Assembly (NCBI GenBank): GCA_903813345.2 | Contig: CAIIXF020000002.1 | Coordinates: 33,062,109 to 33,126,108 of the forward strand | DNA from: Owenia fusiformis | Taxonomy: Eukaryota > Annelida > Polychaeta > Sabellida > Oweniidae | Length of the DNA: 64,000 nt | Direction: 5' to 3' | Shown: positions 49,201-61,200 of the stretch, piece after piece | How positions within the stretch are numbered: the first letter of the stretch is position 1 | Layout of the letters: the number at the start of each line of letters is the position of its first letter | Program-made: the position numbers and the translations under genes | The notes under the pieces: model-generated | What the model saw: only the letters and a program-made list of their open reading frames with translations | Told to the model about the DNA's origin: nothing | The model's database searches: none

Positions 49201-52200
49201 GAAAGGACGATTCTCGGTTTGGAGAACGAAGTTCATCAATCTAAATGAGCATTATCCCTGCTTCGGACAAATTTCATTTTTTTACATAATATATATTTGA
49301 ATGTCTTCATTTGAATAGTCATAATTTAATTTAGGTAATATTTCTAGATTTTTTGCAAAAAATATTAGCGCAGTACACTGATGAACTTTTTTCCCCAAAT
49401 CGTGACTTGTATTTTATTGATACGGTCTAATTGAGCATTATCCCTGCTTCAGACCAATTTGTTATTTTTACATCTTGTAGATTTAAATGTCATCTTTTGA
49501 ATATTCATAGTTTAATTTGGGTAATATTTCTATATTTTTCATAAAAAAATTATTAGCCCAGGAGACTGTTCTCCAAACCGAGAATCGTCCTTTCCAGGGA
49601 ATTTTGTATGGTGTATTTAAATCCCTTACGTTTTAGTTTTTACAAAATCTGAAAAGAGTAAGCTTAACAAATATCAATATGATTGAGCATTACCACGCGG
49701 AAGCCAAATTTTTAAATAATAAATTACTAGCTAGATAAAGTAGTTGAATTGAAGGAATTGATGTAGCAATTTGTATTTTATTTGAGTATGTCATCTATGT
49801 ATCTATGGAAGTTGTGGCATCATAGCAATGTCCAAGCCCCAGTGTCCGCCAAATCAAATGGCTGCCATAGCCTGCCAATATACAAATAAAAAAAGTACCA
49901 TGGGTACTGGGCTCACATGGTCACTGGTGTTGCTCAAAAGTGAATGAATGATGGCTAAAATGGCAGAAAACTAAGAAACCGGTATAATTTTTTTTCTGAT
50001 TTTTTGCAACATAATTATTTCATATAACTACTCTTTACAGTGACATGGCTTTTTACAATGCAGGACACCTGGAATTATTTGTAAAGCTAGAAAATGGGCA
50101 AAAAGTGAATTTTGCAAGACAAAATGGCGACCATTTTAAAAATAAGCAAGCTTTTGAACCAGTAGTCATAGAGGGGAGTTTTATGTATTGATGTTGAACA
50201 AAGATAAGTTAAAGTGGGGATCCTATTGACATGGTTTTAAGGCAAATAGTCCAAAAGTGGATTTCGCGAGAGAGATGGAGAAATCAAAGATAACTAAAAT
50301 GGCTGAAAATAAAAAATGGATAAAATGTTTTGCCGATTTTTTTGTAACAAAATTATTTCATAAAACTACTCTTTACAGTGAGATGGCTTTTTACAATGCA
50401 AGAAACCTGAAATTATTTGTGAAGCTAGGAAATGGGTCAAAAAAGAATTTCGTGAAACAAAAATGGCGACCAAATTGAAAATAGGCAAGCTTTTGAACCA
50501 GGGCTCAAAGGGGAGTTTTCTGTATTGATGTTGAACAAAAATAACTTAAAACTGGAATCCTATCGACAGAGGTTTTAAGTCAAATGGTCCAAAAGTGGAT
50601 TTCGCGAGACAGATGGACAAATAAATGTTACTAAAATGGCTGAAAATAAAAAAATCATTTTATACAACTACTCTTTACAGTGATATGGCTTTTTACAATG
50701 CAGGACACCTGAAATTATTTGTAAAGCTAGGAAATGGGCCAAAAGTGAATTTCGCAAGACAAAAATGCAGACCATTTTGAAATAGGCGAGCTTTTGAACC
50801 AGGAGTCATAGTGAAGTTTTCTGTTTTGAAATCGAACAAAAATAAGTTAAAATGGGAATCTTATCGACGCAGGTTTTAAAGCAAATGGTCCAGAATTGCG
50901 AGGCCAAAATTGCGGCCATTTTGAAAATAGGGGAGCTTTTGAACCAGGAGTCGGAGGTTTTTTTCTATATTGATGTTGAACAAAAATAACTTAAAACGGG
51001 AATCCTATTGACAGAGGTTTTAAAACAGGCCAATATATTGTTGACAGCCGGACAGACAGACGGACAAGTGAGTAATTGCAATACCTCACCATGTGAGCTA
51101 AAATTGGCAAAATCGCCAAATTAAGTAGCGCCAAATTGATCCAATCTACAGTAGATTTAAAATATTAATACTATTGAGTTGAGTGTAAATGTATCCAAAC
51201 TCAATGCTGAATGTAGTGATTAAATTGCCTGCATTGCACATTGTCAATAAAATTCAATGGTTTTCTCATATTTCATGTTGAGTTATCCTAAAGGCCTAAT
51301 GCAAAATATGAAAAGTTTAATCACTAGTTTAAATCATTTAAATTATTACTTTTCATGACTTTAACAACTGTATTCAAGACATTTTTGAAAATGTGACTTT
51401 TGAAAAACATATAGAATCTATTAAAAGAGTCACCAAGTCAATGTTTTCGCTATAAATCAAGCAACAATGCTCTACACAACTGGTAATAATATAATAGGTC
51501 TTATACGTGATGTTATTATAACAAAACCAATGTCATTGCTGGTTTTTTAAAATAAATTCCAAATCTTAGATAGAATTAATCGAGAATCATTATAATTGAA
51601 CGGAGGGGGAGTGAACGGAGGGGGGGGAGTAATATGTTTTGTAGGTGGAAGAATTTTCCGCGATTTTGTGTATTTGAAAACTGAAGTAAGTAACAACTCG
51701 ATGTTACAACTCTTTACAACTCTTTAAGAGTGAAAAATAGGGACATTTGGATTTATTGGAAATAAAGTCAAGTTACATCTCTTATCATATGTCTTATAGA
51801 CATTACTCCCCCTTCTGTTCACTCCAGCTCCATTCAATTTAATTATCCCACCGAACGAAGTTCGAGGGGGATATAGAAAAGCCGTCCGTCCGTTCGTCCG
51901 TCCGTTCGTCCGTCCGTTCATCCGTCCGTTCGTCCATTCGTCCATCCGTCCGTTCGTGTGTCCGGGCAATAACTCAAATACCGGTTGACGGATTTCATTC
52001 AAATTTTATAGGCTTATGCCTTATGGGTGTAGGACCTCTTCAATATGGCCGCTTAATTCAAAATGGCGGCCATTTTCGGAAAAAATATAATCTTTAATAA
52101 CTCAAATACTAGTGGATGGATTTGGTTGAAATTTTATATGCTGTTGCCTTGGTACAAAGGAGCCTTGCTCAAGAAGACATTTTCAAGATGGCCACCAAAT

Positions 52201-55200
52201 TTCAAAATGGCGGCCATTTTTTGTAAAAAAACGTTATCTTTGATAACTCAAAGACCATTGAATGGATTTGGTTCAAATTTTAGATGCTGATGCCTAGGGA
52301 CATAGGAGCTCTGCTCAAGAAGGGATTTTCAAGGTGGTAGCTAAATTTCAAAATGGCCGCCATTTTTCATAAAAGAACGTAACCTTTGATAACTCAAATA
52401 CCAGTTGACGGATTTGGTTCAAATTCTATATGCTGATGCCTAGAGACAAAGAAGTTCTGCTCAAAAATAAATTTTCAAGATGGCCACTGAATTTCAAAAT
52501 GGCCACCATTTTCGTAAAAAAACGTAATTAATGATAACTCAAATACTAGTGGATGGATTTGGTTCCAATTTTATATGCCGATGTTTAGGGAAAAAGGAGA
52601 TCTGCTTCAGAAGAAATTTCAAAGGCGATAGCTGAATTTCAAAATGGCTGCCATTTTTCATTAAAAAAGTAATCTTTGATAACCCAGATACCATTGGATG
52701 GACATTCTCTGCTAAAGAAGAAATCTAAAGATGACAGCTGAATTTCAAAATGGCAACCATGTTTCATAAAGACATAATCTGTGATAATTCAAATACCAGT
52801 GGATGAATTTGGCTCAATTTTTTTTATCAAAACATGTTTTGTTCGGTGGGATTTGCTACTCCGTGGAGTTGCTGTTTTTCTAGTTACTTTCGATTATTTT
52901 TTATATAACGTATCGTAACAAATTTCACAAAACCAGCAAATGACAAATTGTTTTGTTATAAAATAATAACATTACGTACAAATATTCATAACAGATCCTG
53001 TAGATGACATTTACACGTTTAATAAATGTTTCAAATGTTAACATTCTTAAAAAATAAATCTTCCAGATTTGTTGAATTCTCTCGCGAAAATCAGCTACCC
53101 CCCTCTGCTTGTTTCTTCTAATCACTGTGCGTGATCATTATAGAAACAAACATTTAGAATTTGAGATCATTAAATAAATCTCTTAATGCCCCCATATAAA
53201 CTTTAAACCGTTGTGGCTTACTCACAGTACTCTAATACTTGACACTATTATATTTTGGGATATTTAAACTTTGCGGCTATTATATTTTGCTAATTTCAGT
53301 TTCAATTTCACCATTTCCTGGATTAGAACTATTGGAATTTTGCAGCTATTATACTTCGCAAAAGGAGGAGGGAAAGTATCGCAACAGATTTTGGACTGTC
53401 ATATGTTGGATTTTGGCTATTTTCTGAGGATTTAAACAGGTGCATATGTTAGATAAATGCATTACCTCCAGGAAAAGCACTCATAGAGATGATAAAATAA
53501 TTTCGACTTTGAGATTGGGAAGATGCAAAGAGCCCATCCACATGAAATGTTGTTCTGATTTTCAATGTCAATGATTTTCTACTTCGATTTTAACAAATCT
53601 TTTTTTGCACAGTTTCGTTGAGTTCTTACATGACCTTAGGCTTGAGATTTGACCTTTTGGTGACCTTCAACTTTTTAAAAATGCCTAGATTGCTTGGTTA
53701 AACCTCTAGTTTTTTTTATTAAAAACAATTTCCATTAAATTGAATACCATTTTATTTTGGTTAATTTTCTTTTAAGTCATCAAGGAAATGGTAGAATAAA
53801 TAGGTACTAAGTACAGAGCCCTGCATTACTCCATTTGTTTCCGAAGTTTACATGACAGAAATTCCAAAATGGCCATCCTAACATTTACCCATAAATGTCC
53901 CAAAACAAATCAGATCCACTAGTCATCAAAGATTATATTTTTTCCAAAAAATGGCCACCATTTTGAATTAAGCAGCCATATATATTGAAAATTCTTTTTC
54001 GAGCAGAGGTCCTACACCCATAAAGCATAAGCCTATAAAATTTGAATGAAATCCGTCAACCGGTATTTGAGTTATTGCCAGGTCACACAAACATACAGAC
54101 GGAAAAACAGACGGCTTTTCTATATCCCCTCGAACTTTGTTCATTTTGCTTCGATTGACCAATTAGTTTTTCAAAATCATCTACAAGTTCTCAGAAGTTC
54201 AAATCTGCCTTTGGATTTGTGATTCCACCTCCAATGACATTCTCAGGGTCAAAAAAGGTCTTTTTACATCTTGCTTCAAATTGACCAATTCATATTTTCA
54301 AAGTCATTACTACAAGTTCTAAGAAATTCAAATCTGACTAAGATTGAACTCATAATATATGTCATATTATGAGCAACAAGGTGGTGACATTTTGTCATGT
54401 TAATGCCTTGTTATTAAAAAAAATTACTTTTCTCACAAAAAATACAAGCCATTTTGAATTCTAGTGGCCATCTTTGAAGTTTTTAGATAAATCTTATCAT
54501 CGCGATTCCAGAAACACTTGATGGCTTAACTTCAAATTTCCACACATGTTACATGGTAAGAGGTTCTAGAGCTGATTATCTTGCATTCTGGTAGCAATCT
54601 TGGAAGTTTTCAGATACTGTATTCCTGGTATATTTCCGCTTGCAATTTAGTTTCGCGCTTTTCGCTATTGAGGTAAAATCGCAAGGATTTGTCAAAGGAG
54701 CACGTAAGTTATTGCAAACAATTTCAGAAGGTTATATCTTGAATTACGACTATTTTCTGACAGTGAAGACAGGTTTATCTTTTAGATCAGTTAGTTATCT
54801 CAAAGAAGATCAAATACTGTACTCCGGGTAATGTTCACGTGCGATTTAATTTCGCTTTGTTCGCGAATGTAGTAAAATCGCGAACATTTATCGTCGCGAA
54901 ATTTGTCTTAAATCCCCGGTGTTGTTGGGCGAAGGCCTAAAAACATTTTGAATTGGCTTATTAGACCAACAAAGGCAAGAACTGTTGACGACAATGATAT
55001 CCTACAAATTGAAGTTGAAAAAGCCATTCAAGAATATTCAAATAAATGCCCTAAACGTGGGAAATTGATTCATGGTAATCGGAAAAAAATTCAACTTGTG
55101 CAATCTGCGAAATGTCATCAACTCACACTTTTTCAAAGACGGTGACCCCATTTTCACCAAAAATGCAATCATTTTTACAATGTTTAATGCAATACTATTC

Positions 55201-58200
55201 TTTATTTTAATGTATGAAATAGTGCTTGAAAGAAAAACTTAATTGCTTTAGATAAGTGTTCATGTTATTTCTCCATTGAAAAATCTCACGTTATCTATTG
55301 GTTTCAGTTCATTTTCAAATTCAGTATCTTTAAAGTCCCTGGAGCAATCAACTTTTCCTTCAGGAAATCAAACATGTCTCAAAGTACAATTATGCAATTC
55401 AACAATAAAATAAAAAGCTTGCATTTTTGTGAGAATTAGGTAAACATTGAAAAAGTATGTTGATTGGTTCATTGTCCCTTCAATATCACTTAGGTCTGAT
55501 TAACTAAATTATCATTATAAATACTTTTCTTGAAGATCATGAATGGATCTAAAAGATACACCCATGTTCATGATAAGAAAATATTCATAATTCAAGTTAG
55601 AATCGTTTGACATTGTTTGCGATAACCTACGTGCTCCTTTATTACCTAGTATTACCTGTGCATTGGTGTTGGGCGATAAATGGGATACAAGCAACAATGT
55701 CACTTAAACTGGCTTATTTGATCAAATAAAGCAAAAAAATTATGATTTAATAGAGGTTGAGGTGCTACGTGCCGTTGTCAAAGATATGTTATTGTAAATC
55801 TTATCCAAACATGACAATGGGTAGGTGTAACACGTTTACATCAGGGAAAAATAAACCAGTGAAATCCATGAAATTAAATAGCCGCGATACGGTGATTTTT
55901 CAAAATTCGTTAAATTTACCGGGATCAAGTGCAGTAAATCATGTCATAGTGATTCCAAGAAAACAACTTCACAAAGGAGTGGTATCGATATGGAGAACTG
56001 AATTCAACAATGTTTTTCTCTTAAACCAATCATTGAAAACATTCTGTATTTTATGTTATGTTGACTGATTGACAACAATTTCATGTGAAAAATATTAAGA
56101 AATATTTTATATAACTGTTTTTGTTAACTTTTTTTTTAGTGTATTGTTTTTTGCTCCTTTCTACCAATTCTTGAGAATGAAATAAAACGTCTTTCCGAAC
56201 CTTGTTGGAACAAAATAGCATATACAGCATGTTTTTAGACAGACCTCTAAATATTATAGTAATACAAAGGAATTTTTTGGTTGATTTTAAAAAAGTATTC
56301 AAAAAATTAAAACAAAATCCCCAAAAATAGATAAAAATCAAGATTAACCTTTTATTTCATTAAAAAAATACTTTTGAAATCAACCAAAATTTCCTTTGTA
56401 CAATTTCAATATTGAGAGACCAAAACATGTTGTGTTTATGTCGTTTTGTTCCAATGAGGTTCGGAAAGATGTTTCATTTCACTCTGGAAACGTAATACCA
56501 AGAACAAAACAATTTTGGTTTGTTTTCTAAAACAATATAGTAAGTATATATATTTTTTTCAAATTATATTGTTACCATTCAAAAGATGACCATGTAATTG
56601 ACGATGTTTTAAATTTTTAGATTTTTTATGACTGGTTTAAAGTGTCTCACATATTCGATCAAAATTTGCCATGCAAACATGTTAGTCTACTTTACTGGCC
56701 CCCCTTGCTGTAACAAGGAACCCAAAACACATTAAAACGTAAACATAAACCAATTAGTCACTTCACTATGAAAGTGAGGGGTGTACGCTGTGTGCATGGA
56801 TTAACACAATATCAGTGGTCATTTACTGTGTCAACTTAGTAACCCTTGCATATCGTGCTCACTCAAGTATTGAATATTTTTTTTTATGATCTAAATGTTT
56901 GTGGTTTATAAAAAAAAAGTGATATATTTTAGTTAGAAATACATTAATTAATATATTCATTCAAACAGCACTAGAATGCGGGAAGAAAGAGCAATGGTGA
57001 CAAAATGCAGACAGAGTTTTCCGTAAGGGTTTCAAACATTTCTGAACACAATCATACATGTACTTCACGTGTACTGTTATTTTTAGTGCTGTATTTATAG
57101 ATATAATTTCACGTATTAAAATCATATTTTCCAGCAATGACTTCAAATTCGGAACCACACCCATATCACATTTTCTTCAAGAACTCCAAACATGTGTAAA
57201 CATTGACCATGTGCATATAAATTCAGATTTCATGAGCTCTTTCCTATTCGAGTACCTCATACACCCCTGCATGGATTTGAGTTGGATTCGCCTTTTATAC
57301 TTGAGCCGACACACTCGCAAACGCTGATTGGATAAAGATTGCGAGAATCTTTAAGAAAAAAAAGTGTGTTCAAAAAGTTCTCCATATCGAATCCACTCCT
57401 TTGCTTCAAATCTTCACACATGTTACATGGTAAGAAGTTCTAAAGCTGATTAACATTTTGCACTCTGGCAGCCATCTTGGAGGTTTTTAGAAAAATTTGG
57501 TCATCCTCACACTGGTATCGAAAGATTTGTCCGTTGTGACGGAGCATGTTATTTTTCATAAAAACACTAAGAAAACCATACAATTTATTTTTAACTCTTA
57601 TGTTTCATTATATCAAAGAAAATTACTTACACGATACAATTGAAATATCATTTTCGGGTAACTTTCACTTCTGTTTGAAGTTCCATAACGCTAGGAGTAA
57701 AAGCTATTGAAAATGGCGCCACCTGGTTAGTATCGAACTCTAAAATGTTCCATTTCTTTTTTAACTTTATAATGGCACGATAGAGTGACAAAGTAACATT
57801 TACATATGTTTTCAGCATAACTCTGAAGGTATTGATAAAATAATTGATGTATTTGGTCTATTTAATTTCTTTTATAAAAAATAATGTTTAATTTTTTGTC
57901 CACTGTGAGGGAGCAAATACAAACTGCCCGTCACATAGCGGACAAAAACTTTTAAACATTATTTTTTATGAAAAATTAAAAAGACCCAATACATCCATAT
58001 CTCATTAATACATTCAGAGTTATGCTGAAAACATATGTAAATATTAGTGTGTCACTATACCATGCCATTTAAAAGTTAAAAAAGAAATGGTTCATTTTAG
58101 ATTTTGATACTCTTGCGCCATTTTCTGTTAGCTTTTGTTCTTAGCGTCACTGAACTTCAAATAGAAGTGAAGCTTATCCGCAATGATATATTATAATATG

Positions 58201-61200
58201 CATTGCATGGAGTAGGTAATTTTCTTTGATCAAACGAAACATATGAGTTAAAAAATAAATTGTGAGGTATTCTTAATGTTTTTATGAAAAACAAATTTGA
58301 TATCATTCATAGAAAAAGAAAAAAATTGAAAAAACTGATTTGAAAAGCGATCTATTCTCCTTTTTATGATCACCATTTTTGTTTCAGAGAATTTTCTAAA
58401 AGTTCAAAGATTGTACCAGTTAGAGCATTATATTGGGCACATTTTCTGAAAAATTCAAAAGATTCTGTTCAGTGACCTTCCCTATTTCCTACTTTTAGCT
58501 ATTTTTCAGTCACATTTTCAAAGGGCTGAAAAGGTTATTTCATCATGTTCAGGGTCATTCTGACCATGCACATTGTGATCCTGGTCCTGTAATTGATATG
58601 TGAAAATAGTTAAGTTGACTGGAGGTCAAAACAGAACTCTGTTATCTTTGTTCAAAAAATCTCTAAAAATGCAAAAATTTTTGTCACTTCCTGTTTCGTC
58701 ATTTCCTGTTAAGTATCATGGCACCTTAATGTCGGATAACAAGTTAGTAATTTCAATACTGGCAAATGCTCAATTCCATTGATGAACCGGCATTAACGGA
58801 TTACTGTTAGCCTCTCAAAAGCCCTTGAGCAAAAGGTCCTTTTTGAATATCAGTGACCATCTTGAAAATTTCTTCAAGAGCAAAGCTCCTTTGTCCCTAG
58901 ATCACAGTGTTATAGCATGACGGTTACGTGAAGGCGATTTGCAAAATTTTGCGGTAACAATAACAAAAAATGGCGGATGGGAAAGGCAGCATATCCTCTT
59001 TCTCGCCTGTAAGCAATATTCACAGATAAGATTTCCTTTTAAACTAGTTCCATTCGGTGACGTATATATGGATGGTTATAAAGACCGGGTCAAATCTGCC
59101 AGGTGGTCTACAAGAAAAAGAAAATAAGCTGTAAACCTACTGACTGAGATATCAAAGTTCATAATTTTTGGTCCATTCTCGTGTTTTCTCAGTACATGTG
59201 CCTCAGAACCACTCAAAGTATTAACTGTAAGTAAACTGTATAAACAAGGCAAAAAATGACAAATCCAGAACAGGAACATGGAGTATATCATAAATAATAA
59301 GGTTTCAAACGCAATGTCGCAAAGTGTAAAAGATAGCAATGAAGAGATTAAGGATCAAGTACATGTACTGATGAAGGTGACAAAATTAATAACAATGAAT
59401 CGGGGTTTCATATTTGAATCTGGCTCGCGTAACTATCTATCAATTTTTTACGTTACCGCAAATTCAAAATACATTATTATGGCTTGAGTATATAGAACAT
59501 ATTAAGTGGTTTCCAATGCTCAGTTGGCTTTGTATGATCGTATTTAGGTTACATCTATATACCCCAAGGTTTTTAGGCAATGTAGACCATGCCCTAACAA
59601 CAAAAATAAACAAATTACTAAATTTTATGTAATTTTGAATTTCAAACTTGACAGTTTTTCTCTTATTTCATGCTATCCCCGGGAATCAATTTGCAAAGAC
59701 TACGGTCAAAATATACATTACTGAATGCATCACCGAATGCAACGCTTACATAAATCGTTCATCCTTTCATTGATACACAGTAAAAGTAGAAAATAATGCA
59801 CCAACGTTAGTTTTCTCTTCCATCGCGGCCATTTTATTGGATAAATCAGTTAACGTAGCCGTCCAACCTCGTTTTCAGAGGTGGCGTAACCGTCATGCTA
59901 TAACACCGTGTAGATTGTGCATTAGCATATAACCAACCAACCAGCCAACCATATAAAACTTGTATTGTATTTGGTATTTAGATTCAGATTGATCAAAGAT
60001 TGCATTTTTACAAAAAATGGTGGCCATTTGAAATGAGCAGACATGAAAATATGCCCTTTGACCCTACTTTGATAGATGAAAATAAACCCCCCTCCATCAA
60101 AAATATTAGAATTAGGTCAGGCCTTTTTGGAAGAAATGAAGATAATCTGATGAAAGCCTTTTGACAAAAGTTCAAGCTTTCAACTCAAAGCCAAATCTGA
60201 AAAATCATCAAACATCAAAATATTTTGAAATAAAAAACTGATAAATTATTCACATTTCATATCAGTTTTCTATGAACTTTATTTAGATCTATAATTTTAT
60301 TTGGGCAATAACAATAACAAACATAATTTCAATACATACTTACATAATGTTGATCAGGAAGATCTAGGCCTTCAATAACATTTTTCCCTCAAGATTTTCT
60401 GCCAAGGCTGTGTCTGTGTGTGTATCTGTCTGCTGATGACTCATCAAACAAACAGGGTCAAAGGTCAACATGTCAACAAAACTTCTTGTGTCATGGCAAC
60501 CAAGCATATGACAAGCAGAAAGCAGGGTAAGATACAGAATTCTCAGAAATATGTGTCATCAAACAAACCATGTAAACAAAGCTTGTATCATTGCAACCAA
60601 GGTCATAAGTATTAGCAGACAGCAGGAAGCAAAAGACCAACTGACTGACTGATGTGATTTTAGAACAAAATTGTTGCAGAATTTGGGGTATGTTTTCATG
60701 ATATTATATAAATTATTATTTTTTGAATATAAACAACTAATATGCATAACATAATTTAAAATATCTTAAGAATATTTAAGAATGATACTGCAAGATCAAT
60801 CCTCAACTCAAATCTGGGACAAAAATTGTCAGAATTGAAAAACTGAAAATGGGCCTAGGAAAGCTATTGGAAATTGAAATTATTAAGACATCATGTTGTT
60901 CAGCCCTGGCTTATTGAGCTACTGATACAACTTAAAGATTACAGTTGAGCTGGATGGAATTTGGGGTAAATATGAAATAGCTTGTGTTCCATTCATTGCT
61001 GAAAAAAATTACAGTTTGTCTTTTGTGATTTTCAGAATGCTGGAAAGGTGTCAAAGGCTAAGCTTAAATGCATTAGCCAGTTGCTAAAAACATACTTACC
61101 ACTTGACTCCCAATTAGAAGATGGAATAATGATTCTGTGGACCTAAACTGTTTTTTTCATGTTGTGACTGTAGCGAGTAGGCCTCGTATACCCTCTTCAC

